Source of the DNA: Erysipelotrichaceae bacterium
Lineage (GTDB): Bacteria; Bacillota_I; Bacilli_A; Erysipelotrichales; Erysipelotrichaceae
DNA: 64,000 nucleotides
Assembly: GCA_012513225.1 (NCBI GenBank)
Contig: JAAZCQ010000053.1
Location: 1-64,000 of the forward strand
Direction: 5' to 3'
Position 1 is the stretch's first letter. The number at the start of each line of letters is the position of its first letter. Positions 11,555 to 24,331 of the stretch are shown piece after piece. The notes below the pieces were generated by a model. It saw only the letters and a list, made by a program, of their open reading frames with translations, did not search any database and had not been told where the DNA came from. The position numbers were made by a program, and so were the translations under genes.

Positions 11555-11581
11555 GCAATTATAAAGACATTTTATAATTGC
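11555..11581. repeat. Perfect 11-bp inverted repeat in the 11419-11743 intergenic region
   Basis: GCAATTATAAA and TTTATAATTGC are separated by five bases. There is no T-run on either side, so it is not a classical terminator; an operator or mRNA-end structure is possible. The same gap (325 bases) also holds a weaker 6-bp stem at 11645-11670 (AGTAGC/GCTACT) after the EIIA gene and a TTGATAATCAA palindrome at 11456-11466 near the lipoprotein promoter. No gene is seen in this gap. Confidence 0.5.
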
Positions 11582-11743
11582 GGTAATATAAAGTTCTAAT
11601 TTTATATAATTTTTCCTATAAAAGTATATTCAAAATACTAAGAAAGTAGCAACTACATAATTTAGCTACTACTTATATAATCTTATTTCACCTAGTAAAA
11701 GTTATTAGAAAATGATTACTAAAACAAATTTAATAATATTATT

Positions 11744-12109
11744 TTAATTTATAGATGCAATTTTTGTATCTTTATTAACCTCTTCAGAAATCTTTTCAAA
11801 ACTAAGAGTTTCTCCACTAGTTATAATACACATAGATACAGCTGAAAAGTTATGATTTTTTATTAAATCTAAATTTAATTTAGCTATTAAATCTCCTTTT
11901 TTCACTTTCTGTCCTACTTTTACAAATGATTCAAAACCTTTTCCATCTAGTTCTACAGTATCAATTCCTAAATGAAGAAGAACTTCTTTATTTGAACTTG
12001 TCTTTATTCCATAAGCGTGGAGGGTTGGAAAAACAACAGTTATTTCTCCATCTACAGGTGCATATATTTTTTCGTCAGTTGGATCTATCGCAAACCCATC
12101 TCCCATCAT
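11744..12109 (-). CDS. PTS glucose-type EIIA, N-terminally truncated (possible pseudogene)
   Basis: 121 residues matching the C-terminal three quarters of a crr-type EIIA: MMGDGFAIDP, KIYAPVDGEITVVFPTLHAYGIK and the phosphorylated His in LLHLGIDTVELDG, then GQKVKKGDLIAKL. A full domain has about 35 more residues before MMGDG. ATG 12109 has no ribosome site, and TAA lies two codons upstream. A strong AAGGAGG followed by ATG 12128 opens frame MFKFIK, a typical EIIA beginning, but in a different frame; losing one A from the A6 run at 12110-12115 would join them. This looks like an internal deletion plus frameshift. It ends the beta-glucoside operon, whose EIIBC lacks an EIIA domain. Confidence 0.7.
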   Translation of the reverse strand: MMGDGFAIDPTDEKIYAPVDGEITVVFPTLHAYGIKTSSNKEVLLHLGIDTVELDGKGFESFVKVGQKVKKGDLIAKLNLDLIKNHNFSAVSMCIITSGETLSFEKISEEVNKDTKIASIN

Positions 12110-12207
12110 TTTTTATAAATTTAAACATGCTTCCTCCTTATTTAAAAAGTAATTAAAATATAAATAATAAGTTTTAAAAAACAATTATATTATTAAATAA
12201 AGATAGT

Positions 12208-13071
12208 TTACTCTTCAAAAATTGAAAGCTTTGAAAGAGTTCTTTTTAGCAAAAGCATATCCCAAGGCATATGTTCTGCAATACTTAATCCCACAACTTT
12301 AGAATGCTTAGATATTTCAGTAAATAATTCACTTAACGTTTCTAGAGTCATTGTTCCTACTGCAGCTTGGAAATCTTCAACATTATAATGAGGTTTTGCT
12401 GGTAAAATAGATCTAAAATCTCTTGGATCTAAAACATCTAAATCTAAATGTATAGCCATATATTCAAATCCATTTTTTTCTATCCAATCTGAAACAACTT
12501 CTTTATTATTTAACAAAGTATTTGTAGTTATAGATTTTAGTTTCAAATCTAAACAAAGTTTATCTTTTTCTCTTAGTTCTTCTTCAATTAAACCAACCAT
12601 CAATACTTCACTAGGTTTAAAACTACTTTTTACATTTGTCAGTTCACTATTTTTGTTTTCACCCAATAAATTTGCAAGCACCATTTCATGTAAATGCTCA
12701 GAGTTTGATACATTTGCAACATCTGGATGTGCATCAAGCCATATCAGTCCTAATTTACCTTTATAAACTGATTTCAAATATTCAAATGGAACTTGCGATA
12801 CTGAACAATCTCCACCTAATACAATAATACTATCAGGCTTTTTTCGCTTTAAAATATTATCTATATTTTGTGATTGTCTTAAAAGCTCATCACCGCCCTT
12901 TATACCATCAACTAGGCATAAATTTACATTTGTAGTATTAACATCTATTGTTACTTTCTCAAAAGTATCATTTATTGGTATTATGCACGATAATATTCTT
13001 GACCCTAGTTGATAATCTATATTATTTCCACCTTGCCAACGTGGTAATTCTAATATAATTGTTTTATTCAT
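12208..13071 (-). CDS. Arginase/agmatinase-family (ureohydrolase fold) protein
   Basis: A 287-residue ureohydrolase-fold protein. Two Mn-binding motifs are intact, WLDAHPDV (DAHxD) and HLDLDVLDP; the first, normally GGDHS, is GGDCS here, so one metal ligand is Cys. That change occurs in some uncharacterised members. The end has VVGLSIAEHMP. A real arginase, agmatinase or formiminoglutamase activity is therefore uncertain. It sits 18 bases after a GH1 gene and before the EIIA remnant, in a beta-glucoside PTS operon, an unusual place for amidinohydrolysis. Strong AGGAGG start. Confidence 0.8.
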   Translation of the reverse strand: MNKTIILELPRWQGGNNIDYQLGSRILSCIIPINDTFEKVTIDVNTTNVNLCLVDGIKGGDELLRQSQNIDNILKRKKPDSIIVLGGDCSVSQVPFEYLKSVYKGKLGLIWLDAHPDVANVSNSEHLHEMVLANLLGENKNSELTNVKSSFKPSEVLMVGLIEEELREKDKLCLDLKLKSITTNTLLNNKEVVSDWIEKNGFEYMAIHLDLDVLDPRDFRSILPAKPHYNVEDFQAAVGTMTLETLSELFTEISKHSKVVGLSIAEHMPWDMLLLKRTLSKLSIFEE

Positions 13072-13089
13072 ATAATACCTCCTATTTTT

Positions 13090-14529
<1,440 letters not shown>

Positions 14530-14565
14530 CTATTATTTAACTAGAACCAAGTTTTTTATAAATTA

Positions 14566-15924
14566 TTATACGTTTTCAGGTATATCATCAAATCCAATTA
14601 CAATTGTTGCAACAAAACCGACAATAAATGAAACAATACTTGCTAAAACAAAATACTTGAAAGTTGGTCCAATAAACAAAGGAATTCCTATAATTGGCCC
14701 CGTTGCCATCCCTAATGCTTCAACTCTAAAGAATCCAGAAATCATTCCCCCTACTGCACCACCTAATGAAACAGCTAGTAATGGTTTTTTTAGACGTGAA
14801 GTAACTCCATATAAAGCAGGCTCTGTAATTCCAAGAATCGCATTAAATGCAGCCATTCCTGAAAGTGATTTAAATTCTATATTTTTTGTTTTTAGAAAAA
14901 CCGCAAATGTTGCCCCTGCTTGTGCAGAGTTTGAAGATGTATTTAACCCCATAATATAATCAACACCGTAAGTAGATAATGTTTGTATCATTATTGGTGC
15001 AAATCCATTGTGCATTCCTACCATAACTAAATACGGGAAAAGTGCACCAAATATTCCACCAGCTAACCAACTAAGTGGTGACATATATAATTTTATAAAA
15101 CCGTTTCCAATTGCATTTCCTACCATCTGACCAACTGGCCCAATTACAGCTAAAATAACTGGAGCTGTTATAAGAAGAGTTAAAAGAGGAAGTAAAATTG
15201 TTTTTAATATTTTTAAAATTACTTTATTCAATCCTTTTTCAACATAAGACATAAATAGTATACCTAAAACAATAGGTATTACAGATCCACCATAGCTAAC
15301 GCTAGTAAATGGAATGCCTAAAAAATTCAAAGATTTACTTTCTCCCATAAGAGAAATAAGTTGAGGATGAATCAAAATACCAGCAATAGTAGCTCCTATA
15401 TAAGGATTAGTTTTAAATTTGTTTGATGCACTTACCGCAAGTAATATAGGTAAGAAATAGAATCCTGCATCAGAAAAAATATTTAGTATAGAAAATAATT
15501 CACTTTCTGGATTAACTAAGCCTTGAAACATTAATCCTAATAAAATCGCTTTAAGTAGACCTGCTCCAATAATAGCAGGAATAACAGGAACAAAAATACC
15601 TGATAATGTATCTAAGAACTTAGTAACAATTCCTTCTTTATTTTCGCTTTTTACAGCATTAGATTGTTTCTTTTCTGCTCCACTTGTTAATTCTGAGATT
15701 TCCTCAAAAACTGGTATAACAATACCCCCTAGAATAATTTGATATTGGCTTCCAACTGTTTGCGTTCCTAAAACGCCTTTTAATTTTTTGATTTCGTCTT
15801 CTTTAATTTTTGTATTATCGTTTAATGTCAATCTTAAACGAGTTACACAGTGGGTTATATTTGATATATTTTCTTTGCCGCCAACTAAATTTAAAATTTC
15901 TTCAGCAAGTTTTTTATTATTCAT
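14566..15924 (-). CDS. PTS beta-glucoside-type EIIBC permease
   Basis: A 452-residue two-domain PTS protein. The EIIB domain covers about residues 1-85, with phosphorylated C26 in NITHCVTRLRLTL and LKGVLGTQTVGSQYQII. EIIC follows from about 105, with NTSSNSAQAGATFAVF, the GITEPALYGVTSRLKKPL loop and EALGMATGPIIGIPLF. Unlike the common BglF/BglP form (about 610-630 residues) it stops after EIIC, so it needs a separate glucose-type EIIA; the only one nearby is the truncated gene at the end of this operon. It follows the RpiR regulator. Confidence 0.93.
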   Translation of the reverse strand: MNNKKLAEEILNLVGGKENISNITHCVTRLRLTLNDNTKIKEDEIKKLKGVLGTQTVGSQYQIILGGIVIPVFEEISELTSGAEKKQSNAVKSENKEGIVTKFLDTLSGIFVPVIPAIIGAGLLKAILLGLMFQGLVNPESELFSILNIFSDAGFYFLPILLAVSASNKFKTNPYIGATIAGILIHPQLISLMGESKSLNFLGIPFTSVSYGGSVIPIVLGILFMSYVEKGLNKVILKILKTILLPLLTLLITAPVILAVIGPVGQMVGNAIGNGFIKLYMSPLSWLAGGIFGALFPYLVMVGMHNGFAPIMIQTLSTYGVDYIMGLNTSSNSAQAGATFAVFLKTKNIEFKSLSGMAAFNAILGITEPALYGVTSRLKKPLLAVSLGGAVGGMISGFFRVEALGMATGPIIGIPLFIGPTFKYFVLASIVSFIVGFVATIVIGFDDIPENV

Positions 15925-15948
15925 GTTAATACCTCCTTAACGTTGTTT

Positions 15949-15962
15949 AGTATGCGCTTACT
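15949..15962. promoter_or_regulatory. Candidate catabolite-response (cre-like) or RpiR operator site
   Basis: AGTATGCGCTTACT lies 25-38 bases before the EIIBC start. It matches the CcpA cre consensus at the CG core and flanking T/W/C positions but misses three conserved bases. TTAACG repeats sit on either side (15938 and 15962), which could instead be RpiR half-sites. Confidence 0.3.
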
Positions 15963-16029
15963 TAACGATATTAATATAACATAAAGGATTTAAATATTGA
16001 GATTTTAACATGATTTAGGACCGATAGTA

Positions 16030-16884
16030 TCATTTTAAAATTTTTTCTATTTTTGTAAATCTATTATTTATAACATCAAGAGAATGCTTTAAATTTTCAT
16101 CATAATTTTTCACCATTAATGCAGAAAAAATTATATCAAATATATATTGCATTGAAATATATGGATTTATAAATTCCATACTAAGTATTAATTGCTTATT
16201 ATAAATCTCAAAATAATCATTACACACTTCTTTAACAGCATTTGATTCTAAACCACCAATCCCTATTACATATATTTTATTTACTTCTAAATATTTGGCT
16301 ACTCTTTTCATTGTTAGACTACCACCTGTAAAGCTTAATACTATAGCTACTGTTTTTTTCTTTCTATTAGACATAATATAATGCTCATTTATTCCTGTAT
16401 GGACATTACAAATTAATCCAAGAGTCAAAAATTTAAATTTTGCTGACTCTGCAATACCATATGTAATTCCTCCACAATAAATATCTATTACATCAGCATT
16501 ATGAAGTTTATCAACAACATTACTTAGAGTTGTTCTATCTATCTTCATTCTTGTCTCATTTACAGAAGTATCATAAATTAAAGGTATAACCTTCATGATT
16601 TCATTTAAATTACTATATTTTTTAATTGGTTCTTGTTCTAGAAGTTTTTTTAAACGGTATCTCTCGTTAGCTTCAATTTCAATTTGAAGCTTAAATTTAT
16701 CAAATCCATTAGCTCCAATTTTTTTACAAAATCTAAAAATAGAAGCTTTACTAGTATAAGTGACTTTAGCTAGCTCCTTGGCTGTTAAATTTCTAATTTC
16801 AAAAGGATTTTTCAAGATATATTCAGCAATAATTTTTTCAACATTTGAAAACCCTACTTGTTCCTCTAATTTATCTAAAAACAT
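16030..16884 (-). CDS. RpiR/MurR-family transcriptional regulator
   Basis: A 284-residue regulator with an N-terminal helix-turn-helix (about residues 1-75; NLTAKELAKVTYTSKASIFR then FCKKIGANGFDKFK) and a C-terminal SIS sugar-phosphate-binding domain (about 110-260; DVIDIYCGGITYGIAE, VAIVLSFTGGSLTMKRVAKY). Lying 105 bases upstream of the EIIBC gene in the same direction, it most likely controls the beta-glucoside operon in response to a phosphosugar. Ribosome site GAAGTGGGTG. Confidence 0.9.
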   Translation of the reverse strand: MFLDKLEEQVGFSNVEKIIAEYILKNPFEIRNLTAKELAKVTYTSKASIFRFCKKIGANGFDKFKLQIEIEANERYRLKKLLEQEPIKKYSNLNEIMKVIPLIYDTSVNETRMKIDRTTLSNVVDKLHNADVIDIYCGGITYGIAESAKFKFLTLGLICNVHTGINEHYIMSNRKKKTVAIVLSFTGGSLTMKRVAKYLEVNKIYVIGIGGLESNAVKEVCNDYFEIYNKQLILSMEFINPYISMQYIFDIIFSALMVKNYDENLKHSLDVINNRFTKIEKILK

Positions 16885-16965
16885 ATGTCACCCACTTCTA
16901 TATTTTACATTCAACATCAACCTAATCATATTATTGTCAGTAAAACTAAAAAAAGCAACTTCATT

Positions 16966-17013
16966 AAAAAAGATGTTATCTAAACATGCATTTACTAGTT
17001 TAAAGATAACATC
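16966..17013 (-). terminator. Terminator after the DUF308 gene
   Basis: GATGTTATCT and AGATAACATC form a perfect 10-bp stem, extended by GTTT/AAAC, and six T follow on the minus strand. It separates the DUF308 gene from the RpiR gene. Confidence 0.75.
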
Positions 17014-17036
17014 ATTTATTTATAATATTTTATAAT

Positions 17037-17612
17037 CTAATCATTCACTTCAACATCAATTATATTTTCATTAGATTTCTTTTCTTCTTTTTTAGAGTAC
17101 CCTAATACAATAAGTATTGTTATTAAATCAGCAATACCACTTACTATAAGACCTATTCCAACTGCTTTCATCATTATTTCAATTGTTAATCCAGGATTAA
17201 CCATCATAACAATACCAAAAACAAGATTTATAATCCCAATAAGGACTACTATCCATGGTTTTGATAGTTTAAGTTTCCAAACATCTATGGCATTTTGTAG
17301 TGATCTAATACCATTTACTGCAATCATAAATCCCATTGCATACGGTATAAATGGAATTAATAATTCTGCTTTTAAAATTAAGGTAGCACCTAGTAGTACT
17401 AGTACAAACCCTACCACAAAGCCATTACTCGCAAAAGTCTTAAAAGGCGCTTTTATTACATATTGTATTGCATAGAATAAACCTACAATAACTAATACTC
17501 CTCCTAGAACCTTACACATAACTAGTAAAGCTTGATCTGCTGTTATAAATGCGAAAACTCCTAGAATTACATAAATAATAGGTGGAATAAACGGAGTAAT
17601 TGTTTTTTTCAT
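17037..17612 (-). CDS. DUF308 / HdeD-like membrane protein
   Basis: A 191-residue integral membrane protein with about six hydrophobic helices arranged as internal repeats (YVILGVFAFITADQALLVM, FVVGFVLVLLGATLILKAE and VVLIGIINLVFGIVMMVNPG have the same G-x-F/G pattern). This is the HdeD/DUF308 family; HdeD in E. coli is linked to acid resistance, but in Gram-positives the function is unknown. It ends with a charged tail (EEKKSNENIIDVEVND). Own GAAAGGAT ribosome site and terminator. Confidence 0.85.
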   Translation of the reverse strand: MKKTITPFIPPIIYVILGVFAFITADQALLVMCKVLGGVLVIVGLFYAIQYVIKAPFKTFASNGFVVGFVLVLLGATLILKAELLIPFIPYAMGFMIAVNGIRSLQNAIDVWKLKLSKPWIVVLIGIINLVFGIVMMVNPGLTIEIMMKAVGIGLIVSGIADLITILIVLGYSKKEEKKSNENIIDVEVND

Positions 17613-17639
17613 TTTACTGATCCTTTCTAATTGGACTAA

Positions 17640-17804
17640 TTACATATTAATTAAAATGTTTAAATTTAAGTAAATTTTATCATAGTTTTTAATATTTTTG
17701 CTTGAAAGTATACGATTAGCATTAATAATAATAGAAATAGCAATCACAAGTCCAAAAAAGGATATAATAAAACCTACTACTCCATTCAAAATGAAACTAA
17801 ACAT
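17640..17804 (-). CDS. Possible 54-residue single-span membrane peptide
   Basis: In the 478-base gap between DUF308 and the GH1 pseudogene a small frame encodes MFSFILNGVVGFIISFFGLV followed by more hydrophobic residues and a polar tail. It is bounded by a stop codon upstream and has no ribosome site, so it may be chance or a gene remnant. Apart from the terminator at 18026-18053 nothing else recognisable is present in 17613-18090. Confidence 0.2.
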   Translation of the reverse strand: MFSFILNGVVGFIISFFGLVIAISIIINANRILSSKNIKNYDKIYLNLNILINM

Positions 17805-18025
17805 ATAATTGTCTACAAATTATGACAATAATGAAGTTTAAAGTGAAAATAAAAATACAAATATCAATGATGCTACATGGCTTAATATCTTTAAAATAAA
17901 AGTAACATTTTATCATATTTTAGACTTAGTATTATTTGTTGCATTAATCAAAAAGAGATTACTTTTTTTAGTTTGTCATAGTTTTACTTTTATTAAAAGA
18001 TTCTTAAATCTTTTGTCAATAGTCT

Positions 18026-18053
18026 AAAAAACCATCAAATTGATGGCTTTTTT
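18026..18053 (-). terminator. Bidirectional hairpin terminator after the GH1 pseudogene
   Basis: CCATCAA and TTGATGG form a 7-bp stem with a single-base centre (a physical loop would open one or two pairs), with A6 before and T6 after, so it can work on both strands. Confidence 0.65.
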
Positions 18054-18090
18054 CTATATTTTATATTTTTTATACTTCTTTTATTAAGCA

Positions 18091-20534
<2,444 letters not shown>

Positions 20535-20657
20535 ATTTACTCTTCTAACATTACTTATTCATTCTTAATCTATCATAGTAAGTAATAAAACTCCAAACAA
20601 TTAATGTTAGTCTAATTACGGTAAAAATTGACTTATCATATATTCTCATTAAAAAAT

Positions 20658-20686
20658 TAGATAGTATTTTATTAAATTAGTGTCAA
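20658..20686 (-). promoter_or_regulatory. Candidate promoter of the decayed PRD regulator
   Basis: A -35 TTGACA (20681-20686), 17-bp spacer and weak -10 TATCTA (20658-20663) on the minus strand, 124 bases before the HTH fragment. Nothing else is recognisable in 20535-20743. Confidence 0.4.
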
Positions 20687-20743
20687 GTTTATTAAACACA
20701 CAGTTTTTCAACTACCTAATATTTTAGTTACTGCAATATCTTA

Positions 20744-22162
20744 TTATTTTAATCTACCAATCACAATATCTTTATTTTTTAAATCTCTATTTAAAATAAA
20801 GTCTCTTTGTTCCTCTTTTTTAAAGAATAAGAAAGTCATTGTATATGTATTATTAATAAATACTTCAATTGAATTAGTATCAATAAATATTTCTAAATTA
20901 AGATCTTCATTAATTTCTAAAGTTCTATATGTATAATCTTCTCCTTCATTACCAACAATCTTATATCCACTATTTTCACGTGATAATTTAACTTTTTTTG
21001 TATCATAACTTAAATTTACTTCTTCATTTAAAGAAGCAACAAGTTTTAAATTAAATGATTCATCTTTATTAACAGAAAAACTAATATAGTTTAAATCACT
21101 ACCAATTTTATTTGTATCCGATATTTTTATCTTTTCAAGCTTAAGATTATCATAAATACTAGAAATTGGCTCTTGTGTTAATCGATAACCTTTTACATTT
21201 AAAACTCTTGGTAATACCATACTTCCAATCCACTTATGGTTTAAATCATGAGTAACTGGGGTACGATGCCACATTTGCATCCATGCACTCATTACTTGCT
21301 CATTGTTTTTATTTAGTGTTGTTTGTGGTGCATAAAAATCTGTCCCATTATCTATCTCATGATAGTTTTCAACTTCAAACTTTAAATTGTTCCAATCAAT
21401 ATGACCAATAAATGCAATTGTAGATGAATGGTTAGTATAATTATTATTTTCTGCAGGCATTCTTACTGGTGACATTATTAAAACATCTTTTCCATCAATA
21501 TTAAATACATCAGGACATTCCCACATTTCTCCTTGTGTTTCATCACCTTCTAAAAAGACTTTACCCTTAGACCAATTAATTAAATCATTTGAAGTAAAAA
21601 TTAAAATCTGACCATTATTTTTAGATGTTTTAGTTGCAACAAGCATATAGTATATATTATCTTTTTTAAAAAGTTTAGGATCTCTAAAATTTGATATTAA
21701 GCATAATCCTTCAATATGTTCATCCTTTATTACAGGGTTTTCTTCAAGCTTCTCAAAATTTATTCCATCTGTACTTTTAGCTATACATTGAACCTGTCTT
21801 TCTATTCCATTTTCTTTTGTGTTACCTGTATATGCAAGATATAAAATATCATCTTCCACATAAGCTGTACCTGAAAAACATCCATTTCTATCATATTCTT
21901 TATCAGGTGCTAAAGCTACTGGTAGATCTTGCCAATTAACACCATCATCACTTGCCGCATGTCCCCAATACATTGGTCCCCAAACACTGTCAAATGGATA
22001 ATATTGATAAAATAAATGGTATTGGTCTTTATAAAAAATAAAACCATTTGGATCATTTATCCATCCAATTGGTGCCATTAGATGAAACTTGTTTCGATAA
22101 GTTTTATCAACCTTATCTTTATTATTTAAAATAAAATTGTTTGCTTTTTGAAGTAGTGTCAT
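20744..22162 (-). CDS. scrB: GH32 sucrose-6-phosphate hydrolase
   Basis: A 472-residue family 32 enzyme: five-bladed propeller followed by a C-terminal beta-sandwich from about residue 330. The catalytic motifs are GWINDPNGF (nucleophile Asp), NFRDPKLF (transition-state Asp) and EMWECPDVF (acid/base Glu); WQDLPVALAPDKEYDRNGCF is the usual SGSA-like region. It would split sucrose 6-phosphate or a fructoside phosphate into glucose 6-phosphate and fructose. No signal peptide. There is no sucrose PTS, fructokinase or ScrR next to it, so it is an orphan of a sucrose system. Good AGGAGG start. Confidence 0.92.
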   Translation of the reverse strand: MTLLQKANNFILNNKDKVDKTYRNKFHLMAPIGWINDPNGFIFYKDQYHLFYQYYPFDSVWGPMYWGHAASDDGVNWQDLPVALAPDKEYDRNGCFSGTAYVEDDILYLAYTGNTKENGIERQVQCIAKSTDGINFEKLEENPVIKDEHIEGLCLISNFRDPKLFKKDNIYYMLVATKTSKNNGQILIFTSNDLINWSKGKVFLEGDETQGEMWECPDVFNIDGKDVLIMSPVRMPAENNNYTNHSSTIAFIGHIDWNNLKFEVENYHEIDNGTDFYAPQTTLNKNNEQVMSAWMQMWHRTPVTHDLNHKWIGSMVLPRVLNVKGYRLTQEPISSIYDNLKLEKIKISDTNKIGSDLNYISFSVNKDESFNLKLVASLNEEVNLSYDTKKVKLSRENSGYKIVGNEGEDYTYRTLEINEDLNLEIFIDTNSIEVFINNTYTMTFLFFKKEEQRDFILNRDLKNKDIVIGRLK

Positions 22163-22215
22163 AAATTGTTTTCCTCCTATTTATAATATATACTATTTTA
22201 AAAAATTAAGTTAGA

Positions 22216-22229
22216 TAAACGTATGTTTA
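22216..22229. promoter_or_regulatory. Near-palindrome between scrB and the DUF2207 gene
   Basis: TAAACGTATGTTTA, 54 bases upstream of scrB and 10 bases upstream of the -35 of the divergent gene, is nearly symmetric with a CG-containing half, as LacI-family (ScrR-like) operators often are. Confidence 0.35.
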
Positions 22230-22238
22230 AAAATAAGA

Positions 22239-22267
22239 TTGACTCAAGATTCATGTTATAGTATAAG
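22239..22267 (+). promoter_or_regulatory. Promoter of the DUF2207 gene
   Basis: TTGACT (22239-22244), exact 17-bp spacer, TATAAG (22262-22267), followed by an AGAGGT ribosome site before ATG 22305. Confidence 0.7.
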
Positions 22268-22304
22268 TAATTTTTAAAGCACTATCGTAGAGGTAAATTA
22301 TCTA

Positions 22305-24320
22305 ATGAAAAAATGGCTTAAGAATTTCTTTCTTATAAGTGTAATAAGTATTATAGTATTACTATTAATATTATTTTTAAACAGTAATAAATTTAGTAAT
22401 GACTATGTACATATTACAGATGTAAATTATCAGGCAAAAGTTATAGATGAAGAATTTAGTAATGGGAAAGTAATCATTAAAGAACAACTTACTTTTGATA
22501 TTCATGCTGCAAGCAAAGATAATTTATTTTGGGAACTATGGAGAGAGCTTCCAGAAGCATATTATGATGGAGTTTTAGTAGACTATAATGTATTGTCAGT
22601 CAAACAAATTTTAGATGATGGTATTATTATTGAAATGCCTGAAAGTCCTCAGTTATATTGGTATGATGAAGACTTTACTGATACCAGTGGAGAACTTGGA
22701 CCTGGAAAATGGTATCACAGTAAAGGACCTTATGATAATTATTATAATTATGAATCACTTATTTTCTATGTTGATGGCATTTATAGAGATACTATTGTAT
22801 ATGAAATAGAATATGAAATGTATAATGCGGCTTTAAGATATAATGATGTATCTGAGCTTTATCTTGCAATGTATAGTGGTGAAACTATTGAACATCTTAA
22901 ACACTTTTCTGGCGAAATTTTAATACCCTTAGATATAATGCCAAAAGAAGGTAACTATAAAGCTTATACATATGGAACACATAAACATGAATTTAATTTT
23001 ATTGAATCTGAAACCATAAATGAAAACTATCACACATTCAAGTTTGATTTAAATAAAGATGATTTAAAGTTTGATAATTATAACCAATATATCGAATTTG
23101 CTTTACTTAGCTTTAATGAAGATAAACATATTTTTACACGAAACGCATCTATTAATAATTATTATTACGATGATATGCTAAATAGTATTATAAAAGCTCA
23201 AGATGAGTATGAAGCAATCCCTCAAAAATATTTTAATAAAAAGAAAACTTTGTTTATCTCTTTAACATCATTAGGTTTTGGAATACTATTACTTGCACTT
23301 ATAAGTGAAAAAATACTAAAAAATAAGACAAAGCTTTACACACCAACTATAGAAATCGACTATTTTAGAGATATCCCAAGTGATACAGATCCAAATTTTG
23401 TACGTAATTTAGTCTTTAGAAATGATACAAAAGTTCATGATTCAGATGGTTATGCAAGTGCTTTATTAAGTCTTATACATAAAGGATATATTTCTCTTAC
23501 ACAGGTTGATACAAATAAGCGAAGCTCTCCTTCAAATCAGCTTCTAGAAGTACTAGATTCTGATGTTAATCTATCAACGATTGAAACTCAATATCTAAAT
23601 CTAATAAAACGACATGCATCAAATTCTACAATTACCTTAGACTCTCTTCAAAATCGTATTAAAAAAGATTATGAATACACTGAAGATTTCACAAAAAGAG
23701 TCGAAAATTCACTCAAAAAATACGGTGTTACTGAAGGTTACTATCAAAATTCAAATTATCTAAGCATTAGTAATACATTAAAAAGCTTTAGTATAATTTT
23801 ATTAGTTATTGCTTTTGTAATTATGTTTGTTGGAAATCTATCTATATTTAATACAAGAATGAACCTTGCTTTTGGTTCTTATTTTGTTCTAGGTTTTCTT
23901 TTAATACTTACAAGTTTATTTCTATATTATGTTTCTAGTAAATATGTACTTCTTACACAATTTGGACAAGACGAATACCAAAAATGGCATGGCTTATATA
24001 AATTCTTAGATAATGAAACCTTAATGGTTGAACGTGGTGTTAAAGATTTAGTAATCTGGGAAAAATATTTAATTTATGCTACTGCTTTTGGAATATCTCA
24101 TAAAGTTATTAAAGCTTTAAAAATGGTATTCCCAAAAGAAGTTATTCAAAATAGCACACTCTACTATTCTTCACAAGTAACCAGAAATAATAGTTTCTAT
24201 AACTATTCTCGCTCATTATCATCATCTACTAAAACAGCAACATACACCTCAAAAAGTGGTGGACATGCTGGCTATGGTAGTAGCGGTCGTGGTGGTGGCG
24301 GCGGTGGCGGTGGCCATTAG
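22305..24320 (+). CDS. DUF2207-family membrane protein with Gly-rich C-terminus
   Basis: A 671-residue protein. One N-terminal membrane span (residues 8-27) is followed by a large extracytoplasmic beta-rich domain (about 35-300; VIIKEQLTFDIHAASKDNLFWELWREL is the usual start of DUF2207, where the family follows a cell-surface sensory-like domain). A second span lies near 315-333, then a cytoplasmic part and two more spans around 490-545. It ends with a run of glycines and a final His, a common end of DUF2207 proteins. The family is often encoded with LemA, and lemA is indeed 2 kb further on, with two opposite genes in between. Function unknown. Confidence 0.88.
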   Translation: MKKWLKNFFLISVISIIVLLLILFLNSNKFSNDYVHITDVNYQAKVIDEEFSNGKVIIKEQLTFDIHAASKDNLFWELWRELPEAYYDGVLVDYNVLSVKQILDDGIIIEMPESPQLYWYDEDFTDTSGELGPGKWYHSKGPYDNYYNYESLIFYVDGIYRDTIVYEIEYEMYNAALRYNDVSELYLAMYSGETIEHLKHFSGEILIPLDIMPKEGNYKAYTYGTHKHEFNFIESETINENYHTFKFDLNKDDLKFDNYNQYIEFALLSFNEDKHIFTRNASINNYYYDDMLNSIIKAQDEYEAIPQKYFNKKKTLFISLTSLGFGILLLALISEKILKNKTKLYTPTIEIDYFRDIPSDTDPNFVRNLVFRNDTKVHDSDGYASALLSLIHKGYISLTQVDTNKRSSPSNQLLEVLDSDVNLSTIETQYLNLIKRHASNSTITLDSLQNRIKKDYEYTEDFTKRVENSLKKYGVTEGYYQNSNYLSISNTLKSFSIILLVIAFVIMFVGNLSIFNTRMNLAFGSYFVLGFLLILTSLFLYYVSSKYVLLTQFGQDEYQKWHGLYKFLDNETLMVERGVKDLVIWEKYLIYATAFGISHKVIKALKMVFPKEVIQNSTLYYSSQVTRNNSFYNYSRSLSSSTKTATYTSKSGGHAGYGSSGRGGGGGGGGH

Positions 24321-24331
24321 AAAATTGCAAT

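Noticed and set aside
22305-24320. Gly-rich tail of the DUF2207 protein as a sortase or surface-binding repeat
   Set aside because: The family commonly ends in a Gly-rich run after a cytoplasmic part; there is no LPxTG motif.
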